Below are positions 8,911 through 17,429 of a stretch of 64,000 nt of DNA, piece after piece (the first letter of the stretch is position 1; every line of letters starts with the position of its first letter). Below the pieces are notes generated by a model. That model did not search any database. It was not told the DNA's origin and saw nothing but the letters and a program-made list of their open reading frames with translations. The position numbers were made by a program, and so were the translations under genes. The stretch is from 1-14-0-10-45-29 sp041650255 (lineage in GTDB: Archaea > Micrarchaeota > Micrarchaeia > Anstonellales > Anstonellaceae), in assembly GCA_041650255.1 (NCBI GenBank), contig JBAZLL010000001.1:118464-182463 (forward strand), in the 5' to 3' direction.

Positions 8911-10071
8911 ATGGAATTCACATCAATTCGCGACCCAGTGCACGGGCAAATAATGCTCGATTCACTTGAGACGCGCCTTATGGACACTCCCGATTTTCAG
9001 AGGTTAAGGGGCATAAAACAGCTCGGAGTTACATATCTTGTCTATCCTGGCGCGCATCATACTCGCTTTGAGCATTCAATCGGCACCGCCCATCTTGCAG
9101 GTTTAATGGGAAAGCAAATCGGGCTTGAGGCGGATGAGCTTGTTATGCTTCGAATCGCCGCACTCCTGCATGATATCGGGCATTGTGCATTTTCCCACGA
9201 TTCGGAAAATGTTCTCTTATCCATAATCGGCTCGCACGAAAAGCTCGGAATAGGGCGCATTCGTTCCTCTCCGATAAAAGATATTATTTGCGAAAACTAT
9301 ACTGCCAAAAAAATTTCGGATATTGCATTCGGAGAATCTTTTGGACAACTAATTACATCTGACATAGGGGCCGACAGGCTTGATTATCTTTTGCGCGATG
9401 CCCATTACACCGGCGTTGCATACGGTGTAATTGACTGGAGCCGCATAGTCGCGCGTCTTTGCTGGCATTCAAATGCGCCCGCAATTGAGATTGGCGGGCT
9501 TGAAGCCGCGGAATCCGTGATGCTTGCGCGTTTTAGCATGTTTCACACTGTTTATTATCATCATGCAGTGCGCATTGCGCGCTCAATGTTTATTCAGGCA
9601 TTAAAGTCCGCACTCTCGCAAAAAGATTTTGATGCAGAATTGATTACAAATGAAGGGGATTTCGCACTTTTATCCCGGCTTTGGAAAACTCCTTCCAGCG
9701 CGTCCATAACTGGTGCGTTTGCAAACCGCCAGCTTTACAAACGGGCACTTGTGGCAAGCTGGCCTTCTTTATCCCAGTCTGCAAAAAAATATGTGATTGA
9801 TGGAAAATTTGCGTCCGATTTACAGGACGAGTTTTCTGATTCTGCGCTTGTGGATTTGCCCGTTGATTTTCAAACGTGTGCAAAAATCTCCATCCTTTCA
9901 GCGGACGGGACCCGCAAGCCGCTGAGTATTCAGTCCTCAATTTCCGCGTCGCTTGAGAAGGCGGCAAACGAGCGTGCAACCCTTATCGTGTGCGCGCCAA
10001 AAGACAAGCTAAAAAAAGTCGGGGAATTCGCAAGCAAACGCCTGGGAGTGCAAAACAAAAACGGCGTATAA
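8911..10071 (+). CDS. HD-domain phosphohydrolase (COG1078, SAMHD1-like)
   Basis: A 386-residue HD-superfamily metal-dependent phosphohydrolase. The metal ligands are visible: H55 in RFEHSIGT, H87-D88 in LLHDIGHCAFSH, and the later Asp in DIGADRLDYLLRD. The start IRDPVHG is typical of the dGTPase/SAMHD1-like branch COG1078, whose better known members hydrolyse dNTPs; the substrate here is inferred only. The C-terminal third is a helical extension. A TATA-like gatttaaaaa about 26 nt before the ATG suggests a leaderless message. No operon partner is evident. Confidence 0.92.
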   Translation: MEFTSIRDPVHGQIMLDSLETRLMDTPDFQRLRGIKQLGVTYLVYPGAHHTRFEHSIGTAHLAGLMGKQIGLEADELVMLRIAALLHDIGHCAFSHDSENVLLSIIGSHEKLGIGRIRSSPIKDIICENYTAKKISDIAFGESFGQLITSDIGADRLDYLLRDAHYTGVAYGVIDWSRIVARLCWHSNAPAIEIGGLEAAESVMLARFSMFHTVYYHHAVRIARSMFIQALKSALSQKDFDAELITNEGDFALLSRLWKTPSSASITGAFANRQLYKRALVASWPSLSQSAKKYVIDGKFASDLQDEFSDSALVDLPVDFQTCAKISILSADGTRKPLSIQSSISASLEKAANERATLIVCAPKDKLKKVGEFASKRLGVQNKNGV

Positions 10072-10209
10072 GAACAAAATTCTTTTGTTATTTTTTTTAC
10101 ATTTTTATTCGTGTTCTTTCAAGTTTTGTTACACGTCTTTAAATACTCCTTTTGCTCCATATTTCTTATCTGTCACCGCCCGAAAACGGCACTGATGGAG
10201 GAGAGTGAA

Positions 10210-10579
10210 ATGGCAACAAAAGAAGAATCTGGAGAAGGCGTATTAGATATGGGCTCAACATCAATGGGTTCAACCGGGCTTCTAACATCTACTTCTAAGT
10301 TTAGGCAGCCGCATCTTCCTCACGGGTTTAATTGTCGTTTCATTAGGTGGCAACACCAGTAAAAGCCTGTCTAGTGGGCAACGAAAACGGGCTGCGGAAT
10401 ATACTCTCATAGCCGCGAAAAGCGGCAGGCTAAAGGCGATTGATGATGATATGCGCTCAGGCATACTGCGCACATATTGGACCGAATTTGTATCAATTCG
10501 CGAGATTGCCAAACGCTACGGAGTTTCACATATGAGTGTCTGGAGACTGGTAAACTCCTCTCCACGACCGCTCATATAA
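10210..10579 (+). pseudogene. Small helix-turn-helix gene broken by a +1 frame change
   Basis: An ATG at 10210 with a strong Shine-Dalgarno ggagg eight nt upstream, and a TATA-like ctttaaatac at 10138-10147, opens a frame that stops at TAA 10360-10362. The +1 frame is open from 10286 to the TAA at 10577-10579 and encodes a basic segment plus a clear helix-turn-helix (IREIAKRYGVSHMSVWRLVN), but has no ATG, GTG or TTG before ATG 10451. Either one gene has been split (mutation or assembly error), or a frameshift at the cagtaaa stop joins them, or a 42-residue HTH protein starts at 10451. The short upstream half is rich in Gly, Ser and Thr and is not recognised. Confidence 0.45.
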
Positions 10580-10700
10580 TTTTTTTATTTTTTTTGCCAA
10601 AAATAGCGAAAATTTTGTAAATTAACCAAAAACCGGACGCGTGTTCTCGTCTGGTTAAATTTAAAAACTGCACACCCATTGTTTAAGCAGGGGTGTACTC

Positions 10701-11153
10701 ATGAAGATAGAAAAAATGTTTGAAGCGGCGAAAATGTCAATCGCCGGAATTATCGGGATATATCTGGTTTCGATACTAGTAAGTTTTATTCCGATGCTAG
10801 GTGTCTTCGGAGGGCTCCTGAGCTTGGTAGCGTTTTTCGTGCTTAACCCAATACTTTTGGGATGGGCAGGATATCTCACCGTGAAGAATTACAAGGGACA
10901 GGTTGCTGATGGTGCGATGGTTGGCGCCCTTGTAGGTGGAGTATCAAGCCTTGTGAATGGAATAATCAGCCTCTTGCTGATTACTGTGGGCATGGTTGCC
11001 GTAGGAGCATCAACATCTACTGTCGGCGCGATGATCGGTGGGGAAGTTGGGCTTATGGCGGGCATTATGGGCCTCATAGTAAGCATGGTAATATTCATTG
11101 TCGGCGGTGCTGTTTGCGGTGCAATCGGTGCGTTCGTCATCGGCAAAAAATAA
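10701..11153 (+). CDS. Small polytopic membrane protein
   Basis: A 150-residue hydrophobic protein with four predicted membrane helices (about 14-32, 36-58, 78-104, 116-146) rich in Gly, Val and Met and a short C-terminal GKK. The composition resembles the small DUF5518-like archaeal membrane proteins, but no signature motif is available, so the family is not assigned. A TATA-like aatttaaaaac lies at 10656-10668 and a weak Shine-Dalgarno aggggtg precedes the ATG. It appears to be a single-gene unit. Confidence 0.75.
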   Translation: MKIEKMFEAAKMSIAGIIGIYLVSILVSFIPMLGVFGGLLSLVAFFVLNPILLGWAGYLTVKNYKGQVADGAMVGALVGGVSSLVNGIISLLLITVGMVAVGASTSTVGAMIGGEVGLMAGIMGLIVSMVIFIVGGAVCGAIGAFVIGKK

Positions 11154-11207
11154 ATCTTTCTTTTCCCTTTATTAATTTCTTCTTCTTTATTTTCCCTGCG
11201 TGATATT

Positions 11208-11375
11208 ATGCTTGATATGCTAAAGATTGAGTGTACAAAATGCAAAGCGGAGATAGCAAATTATTCCGAAATGGTCCAGATACTTGAGGACTCCGGAATT
11301 ACTGCCACCTATTGCATGGAATGCGGTCAGGAAGCAAGAAAAAAAATAGACGACCGCGACGATTCCATACAATGA
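11208..11375 (+). CDS. Small zinc-ribbon protein (55 aa)
   Basis: A 55-residue protein with two CxxC pairs, CTKC at 9-12 and CMEC at 36-39, separated by an acidic helix: the layout of a minimal zinc ribbon. Such proteins bind nucleic acid or protein, but nothing shows which. The ATG follows a TATA-like tttattaatttc by about 30 nt. The stop is TGA at 11373-11375. The 227 bases after it, up to the Sec61-beta gene, hold nothing that I can identify. Confidence 0.6.
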   Translation: MLDMLKIECTKCKAEIANYSEMVQILEDSGITATYCMECGQEARKKIDDRDDSIQ

Positions 11376-11602
11376 GATGCACCTGATTTTAAAACGGCAA
11401 AAAATAATCTACCAGAGATTATTCGGGTCATTTTTTTAATACCATTTCCAAACGACCTTGCAAGAAAAATCAAGCCGCTTTCGTTGCCAACTATTTGCGA
11501 CTATTGTTTTTGCCGGCAAAAAAGAAGAATCTAGAAAAAACGCTCTCACTGGAAAAATCGTATGAAGCCAATTTATACAAATAATTCTGCTTCTTATCCA
11601 TT

Positions 11603-11767
11603 TTATCCCGCGATTATCTTGTCAAGTATTTTTATGACAAGAACAAACAGAATTGATGCCACAACAAAACCTGTGGGTGCAAATTTCAGACCGCCCATGT
11701 TGGTGTTTGAGCTTACTCCAAGAATGCCTGCCTGGCTCTGCGGCTGTTGAATTGTATTTGATGCCAT
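11603..11767 (-). CDS. Preprotein translocase Sec61-beta subunit (SecG)
   Basis: A 54-residue protein with the archaeal Sec61-beta layout: a short polar N terminus, SQAGILG, then GGLKFAPTGFV leading into a single C-terminal membrane helix (about 33-50) and a short basic end. Sec61-beta is the small non-essential-core subunit of the SecYE translocon at the cell membrane. A TATA-like gattaaaaac about 26 nt upstream suggests a leaderless message. It is divergent from the peroxiredoxin gene. The many secreted and anchored proteins of the window would depend on this translocon. Confidence 0.75.
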   Translation of the reverse strand: MASNTIQQPQSQAGILGVSSNTNMGGLKFAPTGFVVASILFVLVIKILDKIIAG

Positions 11768-11894
11768 AAATTAGTTCTTCACTTCAATGTTTTTAATCCC
11801 TTGTAGCGGTACCCTCCACGTGTGAAAAGTTAAACGCTTTTAACTTTTTGCACTCATATATGTATATTTATTTTACACAAATGAGGTGGTTTCA

Positions 11895-12404
11895 ATGAAA
11901 GTAGGTACAAAAGCTCCCGAGTTTAGCCTTGAGGCTTATGAAAACGGGCAGATTAAGCGCATTAATTCATCCGACTATTTGGGCAAATGGACGCTATTAT
12001 TCTTTTATCCGAGGGATTTTACATTCGTCTGCCCGACAGAGCTCAAATCGCTTGCGTCTCTTGCAGATGAATTTGAAGCGGAAGACTGCAAGATAATTGG
12101 TGCCTCAACAGATTCGGCGTACTCGCATAAGGCATGGTTTGAAAAAGAGCTCTCAGACGTGAAATATCCCGTTCTGGCAGATACTGCGCATTCCCTTGCA
12201 CGCGAGTATGGCATATTGATTGAATCCGATGGCACTGCATTGCGCGGAGCATTTCTCATTGACCCCGAGGGAATATTGCAATATGCACTGGTTTCGGGTC
12301 TTAATGTAGGAAGAAATGCGGATGAGCTTTTGCGTGTTTTGCAGGCGCTGAAAACAGGTGGAATGTGCCCTGCAAATTGGAAGAAAGGGCAAAAAACGCT
12401 TTGA
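11895..12404 (+). CDS. 2-Cys peroxiredoxin (AhpC/TSA family)
   Basis: Thiol peroxidase reducing hydrogen peroxide and organic peroxides in the cytosol. The peroxidatic cysteine is in FTFVCPTE (about residue 46) and a second, resolving-type cysteine in GGMCPANW near the C terminus, so it is a typical 2-Cys form of about 169 residues. A reductase partner is not present nearby. ATG 11895 is preferred over the in-frame GTG at 11886 because a Shine-Dalgarno gaggtgg lies six nt before it; a tatatgtata box lies at 11856-11866. Its stop directly abuts the stop of the convergent gene at 12405. Confidence 0.95.
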   Translation: MKVGTKAPEFSLEAYENGQIKRINSSDYLGKWTLLFFYPRDFTFVCPTELKSLASLADEFEAEDCKIIGASTDSAYSHKAWFEKELSDVKYPVLADTAHSLAREYGILIESDGTALRGAFLIDPEGILQYALVSGLNVGRNADELLRVLQALKTGGMCPANWKKGQKTL

Positions 12405-13640
12405 TTAAAGAAGGTCTTCCAGGCTATAAATTTCTTTTTTCTTCCCCACGCTCATTTTTTTCTCTTTTATATATTTGTAAAGCCCATTAGTGTTTTTCTC
12501 AATATCTTTTCTTCTTTTCAAATACCATCTTCTGATTGCGAGTGCGATTTCAATCGCCGCAACCAAAACTATCACTACTGCCACATTAAATATAATCCCG
12601 TCAAAGCCCGAATCCTGATTAGTGGTTTCCTTCACTGCTCCAATCGGGGGCGAAGTTTCAATCAGGCTTGTGTTTTGCGGTACAATGATTCCGTCAAGAG
12701 AGGATTGGTTTGCATTTGTTTGCGAGGCGGTGGTGGTATTGGCTTGCGCCATCTGTTCCTGTTTAAGTTGCTCCTCTTTTTGTGCGAGTATGCTACTTGC
12801 GCGAATTGAGGTAATAGTCTTTACGCTCTCAAGGGTTTTTTTGCGCTCATCCTCAATCCTTGCCGGAGCTGTTGATTCCAGCACCATCTGATTCGCATCT
12901 TCAAGTGCTTGGTCATCATACTCAATCTGTCCCGAATAAAGGGAATATTCCGGAGTTTGCACCTCAAGCCCGTTCATGGTTTGCGCGCTTCTTTTTAGGC
13001 TGTCAATAATGTCCGAATATATTGTGAGCACTTCCAAATCGCTCTTTCCAGATACATTTTGTGCACCAAGCAAAACGAGCCTGTCTATCTCCTTTTTAGA
13101 ATCCGAATACGCACTTATGCCATCCAATATCGCATCTCCGTTTTTTTCATAAGCATAATTGCACGCTTGCGTTGCGATGCAGAATTTTTTGCAATCATCG
13201 CGCCCACTGCATGATGAATTTTCAATTCCAAACAATGTATTGTATTTTGATTCGTACATCATTCGCGAGCTGTTGAATTGCATTATCTGTGCGTGCACTT
13301 GTGCTTCAATTTCGGCAGGGCTTTTTCCTTGAATGGCAAGACGCAAATATCTTGAGCCTACAATATCATCAATACTACTATTTTGCAAAATAACTTGTGC
13401 CCTGTATGTGCCTTGCTGTGGGATTATTTGCACTAGAAAGGACGGAGTTTCATCAACTGAAACTACGACATATTCGTTTCCGTCCGAACCGATAAAATTA
13501 TCATAGCCACTTGGCTGTGCGCCCGCTATGTCTTTCACTGCCGAATTTACCGCATCTGTCTTTTCCTGTGCGTCCTGCGCCGCAAATGTTGTCGTAGCAA
13601 GCAACAATAGCGCCAATAATGCAACGTATGATTTTGCCAT
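12405..13640 (-). CDS. Secreted, C-terminally anchored surface protein of unknown function
   Basis: A 411-residue protein with a signal peptide (1-20, ending TFA-AQ), a largely helical ectodomain with two cysteine pairs near residues 144-164 (SSCSGRDDCKKFC and ATQAC), a Gln/Ala/Thr-rich stalk, a membrane helix at about 348-372 and a basic cytosolic tail of about 35 residues. No family is recognised. Several N-glycosylation-type sequons (Asn-x-Ser/Thr) fit an external location. A TATA-like gcttttaaaag lies about 28 nt before the ATG, divergent from the small membrane gene at 13717. Confidence 0.8.
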   Translation of the reverse strand: MAKSYVALLALLLLATTTFAAQDAQEKTDAVNSAVKDIAGAQPSGYDNFIGSDGNEYVVVSVDETPSFLVQIIPQQGTYRAQVILQNSSIDDIVGSRYLRLAIQGKSPAEIEAQVHAQIMQFNSSRMMYESKYNTLFGIENSSCSGRDDCKKFCIATQACNYAYEKNGDAILDGISAYSDSKKEIDRLVLLGAQNVSGKSDLEVLTIYSDIIDSLKRSAQTMNGLEVQTPEYSLYSGQIEYDDQALEDANQMVLESTAPARIEDERKKTLESVKTITSIRASSILAQKEEQLKQEQMAQANTTTASQTNANQSSLDGIIVPQNTSLIETSPPIGAVKETTNQDSGFDGIIFNVAVVIVLVAAIEIALAIRRWYLKRRKDIEKNTNGLYKYIKEKKMSVGKKKEIYSLEDLL

Positions 13641-13716
13641 AGCAAACTAACCTCTTTGCAACTTTTAAAAGCATTTGCGTATATCATCAATCTAGGGCAT
13701 GTGAACATTTCTACGA

Positions 13717-13971
13717 ATGGTTAGCTTGTCTTGTACGTTGTGCTTCCGCGCAGGGTTTTTTCAAATGGGATCTATTGGTGGTTCAGTCTTGCTTAGATGG
13801 GTGCTTTTACTTGCAATGGCACTATGCCTTGCGGTATTGCTCGACAATCAGGATAAGAATATGCGCATGGTTGCGGTCGTATTTTTGGTGGTGCTTGCAC
13901 AAATACGCGAGGTATCTCTAATAGAAGATGCGACTGCTCCGGTTTCAAAACAAGCGCCCAAAACAAAATAA
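13717..13971 (+). CDS. Small hypothetical membrane protein
   Basis: An 84-residue open frame with one or two hydrophobic segments (about 22-42 and 50-64) and a basic C-terminal end. A TATA-like gcgtatatcatc at 13676-13687 lies about 35 nt before the ATG; an internal ATG at 13765 would remove the Cys-rich first 16 residues. I do not recognise it. It could be real because it has its own promoter-like site in the divergent gap, but no homology is claimed. Confidence 0.42.
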   Translation: MVSLSCTLCFRAGFFQMGSIGGSVLLRWVLLLAMALCLAVLLDNQDKNMRMVAVVFLVVLAQIREVSLIEDATAPVSKQAPKTK

Positions 13972-14040
13972 GCCTAATTTTTTTATTGAGAAAAATATCT
14001 CGTGAATCTAAATTTTTCTTTTTTGAGAAAAGAAAAACTA

Positions 14041-14157
14041 CGCCCCAGCCGGGATTTGAACCCGGATCGCAAGCTTTCTTCTGAATATCACGCGTCTGTA
14101 CATAAATGCACAAGCCATTCGGAGGCTCGCGTCCTATCCAGGTTAGACTACCGGGGC
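14041..14157 (-). tRNA. tRNA-Arg (anticodon CCG) with a 43-nt intron
   Basis: On the minus strand the acceptor GCCCCGG pairs with CTGGGGC, the T loop is GTTCAAATC, and the anticodon stem CGAGC pairs with GCTTG. Joining the loop as C-T-CCG-A-A gives anticodon CCG (14120-14122). The intron, 14076-14118, sits at the canonical position after nucleotide 37 and must be removed by the splicing endonuclease. The mature tRNA is about 74 nt and CCA is not encoded. A TATA-like ctttatttaattc lies about 28 nt upstream. Confidence 0.9.
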
Positions 14158-14254
14158 ATATCGATATCTATTCTTGTGAATTAAATAAAGCCTTTTCTTT
14201 AGAAGAAAGAAAATCCTTCATGAAAAGAAGGAAATGTCTCAAAAAAATATTTTT

Positions 14255-14326
14255 AGCCTCCGGCGAGGATTGAACTCGCGGCCTCGTCCTTACCAAGGAC
14301 GCGCTCTACCGCTGAGCTACAGAGGC
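14255..14326 (-). tRNA. tRNA-Thr (anticodon GGT)
   Basis: On the minus strand the acceptor GCCTCTG pairs with CGGAGGC; the D arm is AGCTCAGCGGTAGAGC and the anticodon loop TTGGTAA gives anticodon GGT. The T arm contains GTTCAATCC. No intron and no encoded CCA. Its 5' part is duplicated about 129 nt upstream on the same strand (14439-14462). A TATA-like run (gttataaaaat) precedes it. Confidence 0.95.
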
Positions 14327-14400
14327 GTGAATATTATATTCGTATTATCATTTTTATAACGTATTCTATTTCCACTTTTTCTTTTGGGGTGAACCCCCTC

Positions 14401-14433
14401 AGCCCTTTTCTTTTTTCTAAAAAGAAAAGGGCT
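14401..14433. repeat. Perfect hairpin between purA and tRNA-Thr
   Basis: Two 14-nt arms, agcccttttctttt and aaaagaaaagggct, flank a loop of about five bases. A shorter hairpin (ggggt-gaa-cccc, 14386-14397) is next to it. On the minus strand this could end purA transcription, but it also lies between the two copies of the tRNA-Thr 5' segment. Confidence 0.6.
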
Positions 14434-14438
14434 ATGGG

Positions 14439-14462
14439 CGCTGAGCTACAGAGGCGTGAATA
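14439..14462 (-). repeat. Duplicated 5' fragment of tRNA-Thr
   Basis: 24 bases identical to 14310-14333, that is, the first 17 bases of tRNA-Thr (through the start of the D loop) plus seven bases of its 5' flank. The rest of the tRNA is missing, so this is a truncated copy and cannot fold into a tRNA. The two copies have the same orientation. Confidence 0.75.
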
Positions 14463-14517
14463 AGTAAATATTAGGTCTAATAACTCTTAAATATCCCCTA
14501 GGGCGATTTTTCTACCT

Positions 14518-15513
14518 TTATCTTCTATCAATTATGTCCTGCGCGTCCGCCCCGGTTCCAATAAGCCCGACCTTTACTCCGACATTTTTTTCAATTTCAG
14601 AAACAAATGCTTTTGCATCCGAAGGCAATTCTTCAAATTTTCTTTTCTTTGCCGCGGACGGGAATTTCACATCCAATTTTGTAAGTGCAATAAAGCTTGC
14701 GGAATTTATTTGCGCCGCCAATTTCAATTCATCCCAATTCAATCCAAGGGCGGTTCTTCTTGGTCTGCCCGTGACGGTTCCATATTCCTGCATACCGACT
14801 TTTTCCGCTTCCTCTTTGCTTACTTCGCCCGCAAACGGTCCCTCGCCAACTCGGGTGGTGTATGCCTTTATCACCATAATCACATTTTTCACTTTCAGCG
14901 GACCGATTCCGACTTCCGCGCAAATTGTAGGCGCACTTACATCTTTTGATGTGCAAAATGGATAAGTGCCGTACAAATTTGAAAGCATAAATCCCTGCGA
15001 GCCTTCCACAAGCAAATTTTTGGCAGAATTAACAATTTGAGGCGCGTCGCACAGATATGGCGTTAGTCTCTCATCAGAAGAAACCATCGGCGCGGTTCTT
15101 GATGCGCGTGCGGCGGCAGTTGGTCCCATTCCGGTTTTAGTTGTCCCTATTTTTTTGGAATTTGCAGACGAGGCGTCCAAATCCTTGTATTCTTGGGTGA
15201 TTAAAGTCGCCCTCTTGTCAATTTTGCATCTTGTACCAAGATCGAATTCCTTTACTTCTTTTAGAAAAACGTCCGCATCAATAAACACGCCTGCGCCGAT
15301 TATCAATTCCGAATCCTTATTCATAAAACCAGACGGGCAGAGCCTAATTTTGTATTTTTTGCCTTCAAATTCAACCGAGTGCCCGGCGTTTGGGCCTCCT
15401 CCGCCCCTTGCGATAACGTCCGGCTTGTCGTGGAGTGCAAGGTACGAAATAATCTTCCCCTTGCCCTCGTCGCCATACTGCCCTCCTACTACTACGGTTG
15501 CATTTGCAGACAT
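14518..15513 (-). CDS. purA: Adenylosuccinate synthetase
   Basis: Catalyses IMP + aspartate + GTP to adenylosuccinate, the first committed step to AMP. The N-terminal GQYGDEGKGK loop (catalytic Asp, GTP site), the GGGPNAGHS segment with the catalytic His, and the TGRPRRTA segment near 250 are all present. At 331 residues it belongs to the short archaeal form (bacterial PurA has about 430). It is monocistronic, with a TATA-like gttataattt about 35 nt before the ATG; no other purine genes are in the window. Confidence 0.95.
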   Translation of the reverse strand: MSANATVVVGGQYGDEGKGKIISYLALHDKPDVIARGGGGPNAGHSVEFEGKKYKIRLCPSGFMNKDSELIIGAGVFIDADVFLKEVKEFDLGTRCKIDKRATLITQEYKDLDASSANSKKIGTTKTGMGPTAAARASRTAPMVSSDERLTPYLCDAPQIVNSAKNLLVEGSQGFMLSNLYGTYPFCTSKDVSAPTICAEVGIGPLKVKNVIMVIKAYTTRVGEGPFAGEVSKEEAEKVGMQEYGTVTGRPRRTALGLNWDELKLAAQINSASFIALTKLDVKFPSAAKKRKFEELPSDAKAFVSEIEKNVGVKVGLIGTGADAQDIIDRR

Positions 15514-15624
15514 AAAAATCCCAATTCATATTTGCAGATGAAAGGTTATAATTTGAATTGAGGGGGTTTTTGCCGAAGGTGAACAATACCTTTGTTTTGA
15601 AATAATATCTCCCTCCTTAGTAAT

Positions 15625-16221
15625 TTAGTACTGTCCCCTGTATTGCATCCATTGATATTTGTCCGTTTCCTGCTTTGGCTTTAACCAATATTTTGCCAAC
15701 GCATATCCGACAACCAATCCGCCCAAATGCGCCGCGCTTGCAATTCCTGAGGATGTATTGAACGAGCCGAAAAACTCAAGCACAAACCACAGAATCGCCG
15801 CATCCCGTATTTTCATCGGAATAATTCCAAAAAGCAAAAGCACAAGTGCCGGCTCCGCAACTACTAATGCGCCAAGTATGCCAAATATCGCGCCGGATGC
15901 GCCCAGGGACGGAATGGGTGCGATAATTCCCGCAACCGTTGTGAGCTCGTACAAAACATTTCCGGCAATTCCAGACAAAAAGAAAATTATGAGAAAATTT
16001 TTCTGCCCCATTTTTCTCTCAAGCAGTGGTCCGAATAGAAAAAGCGAATAGGCATTGAAAAAAATGTGCATCAGACTGCCGTGCAAAAATATGGAAGTTA
16101 CAAACTGCCAAATCTGCAAATTCTGCGGATTAAGATAAAATATCTGGGTAAATCCGGGAACTGTCATCTGCACCAGAAACGTCAGCGATATTACTACGAG
16201 CAGAGCCGATGTAACTTTAAT
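15625..16221 (-). CDS. Rhomboid-family intramembrane serine protease, probable ATT start
   Basis: Cleaves membrane helices within the bilayer. The catalytic Ser is in GASGAIFG, the catalytic His in ASAAHLGGLVVGY, and the oxyanion-supporting H...N in LMHIFFNAY. Seven or fewer membrane helices are expected. The first conventional start, GTG at 16173, would cut off most of membrane helix 1. The frame continues upstream for 16 more codons (KVTSALLVVISLTFLV) to a stop at 16222-16224. The codon next to that stop is ATT (16219-16221), with ggtga five nt before it. I therefore favour an ATT start, giving 198 residues; GTG 16173 (182 residues) is the alternative. Confidence 0.85.
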   Translation of the reverse strand: MKVTSALLVVISLTFLVQMTVPGFTQIFYLNPQNLQIWQFVTSIFLHGSLMHIFFNAYSLFLFGPLLERKMGQKNFLIIFFLSGIAGNVLYELTTVAGIIAPIPSLGASGAIFGILGALVVAEPALVLLLFGIIPMKIRDAAILWFVLEFFGSFNTSSGIASAAHLGGLVVGYALAKYWLKPKQETDKYQWMQYRGQY

Positions 16222-16310
16222 TCAAATCACCAATATTGTTTATGCAAACAGGTTAAATTAAACTTGCTTAAATTGAAACTCTTTTATACCCTGCCTGTTT
16301 TGCTCATCTC

Positions 16311-17219
16311 ATGGCAACAAAACAGATATTGTGCGTTGGGCATCTTGTTTACGATATCCGAGATTATGTAAATAGCTTTCCACAGCCGGACAAATCCGTT
16401 TTCATGAGAATGCCCTCCCAGTTCGGGCCGGGCGGAAGCGCGGCAAATGTTGCGATGAATTGCGTGAAGCTTGGGCACACAGCCGGACTTATCTCAAATG
16501 TTGGCGCGGATATGCACGGAAAATTTTTAATCAACGAATTAAGAGCGCGGGGAGTAGATAAGCGGGAAGTAAAACAAATAAAATCCGGGCGCACCGGGCT
16601 CTCAATAATTTTGATTGATTCGCAAGGACAGGTAATGGTGATTGAGGACCCCGGCTGTGTTGACGCACCGCGAAAAATTTCTCCAAAGCCATTTTCAAAT
16701 TCAAACTGGGTGCACATGACCGGATGTACGCATTCATGGCTTGAGCAGGCATCCTCTTATGCACACAAAGCCGGTGTACCGCTTTCATTTGACCCCGGGC
16801 GTGCGGCGGCAAGAATGGGAATTGAGAAGCTCTCGCGCGTAATAGAGCGTGTTGATTTTCTTGTGCTTAACAGAAAGGAATTGGCGGCTCTCTCGGGCTC
16901 TGGTTCCGCGCTTGAAGTAAAAGATTTGGCACGTGAATTTAATTGCACTGTCGTGCTCAAAACCGGGCACGGACCTGCCGTTGTATCACAAGATGGAAAA
17001 AGCACTTATGAGGTCCCTCCTTTCAATGCAAAAAAAGTTGTGGACACACTGGGCGCCGGAGATGCGTTTGCATCCGGGCTTATTTGCGGTAAATTGGAGG
17101 GGCGCTCAACTTACGAGTCCGTGAAAATGGCGCACGCATGCGCGGCGGCAAAAGTTATGCACGCCGGGGCGCAGGGAATGCCCAAAAAGGCTGCGGTAAA
17201 AAAAGAATTTTCTTTTTAG
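16311..17219 (+). CDS. PfkB-family carbohydrate/nucleoside kinase
   Basis: A 302-residue ribokinase-like kinase that phosphorylates a sugar or nucleoside with ATP. It carries the PfkB N-terminal glycine signature (GPGGSAANVA at about 42-51) and the C-terminal DTLGAGDAF anion-hole motif with the catalytic Asp. Substrate cannot be read from the sequence; ribokinase, adenosine kinase and ADP-dependent relatives share these motifs. A TATA-like cttttatacc lies about 26 nt before the ATG (leaderless). Divergent from the rhomboid gene. Confidence 0.92.
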   Translation: MATKQILCVGHLVYDIRDYVNSFPQPDKSVFMRMPSQFGPGGSAANVAMNCVKLGHTAGLISNVGADMHGKFLINELRARGVDKREVKQIKSGRTGLSIILIDSQGQVMVIEDPGCVDAPRKISPKPFSNSNWVHMTGCTHSWLEQASSYAHKAGVPLSFDPGRAAARMGIEKLSRVIERVDFLVLNRKELAALSGSGSALEVKDLAREFNCTVVLKTGHGPAVVSQDGKSTYEVPPFNAKKVVDTLGAGDAFASGLICGKLEGRSTYESVKMAHACAAAKVMHAGAQGMPKKAAVKKEFSF

Positions 17220-17231
17220 CGCGTTAAGATC

Positions 17232-17429
17232 TTAACTTCCTTCGCCCTTATTGAGCTTTTTGAGAAGTATTATCATCATCAGCGTGACTATTACTCCCGC
17301 ACCGATTGCATAATATTCGGGGTCAATGTTCCCGCGCAACTCGCTCCATTGCCAGTAAATAAGATAGCCCATTGCGATTGCAAGCACAATTCTTGCAATC
17401 TCGGTTAATGCCCGCATTTTAGATGACAT
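17232..17429 (-). CDS. Small two-helix membrane protein
   Basis: A 65-residue protein with two membrane helices (about 9-27 and 41-56) separated by a short acidic loop, and a basic C-terminal KKLNKGEG. I do not recognise a family. A clear TATA-like atatatttaaac lies about 26 nt before the ATG, which supports it as a real, leaderless gene. It converges with the PfkB kinase gene, 12 nt apart. Confidence 0.65.
   Translation of the reverse strand: MSSKMRALTEIARIVLAIAMGYLIYWQWSELRGNIDPEYYAIGAGVIVTLMMIILLKKLNKGEGS

Noticed and set aside
13793..14113. 106-residue minus-strand open frame
   Set aside because: It runs through the tRNA-Arg gene and opposite a gene with its own promoter-like site.
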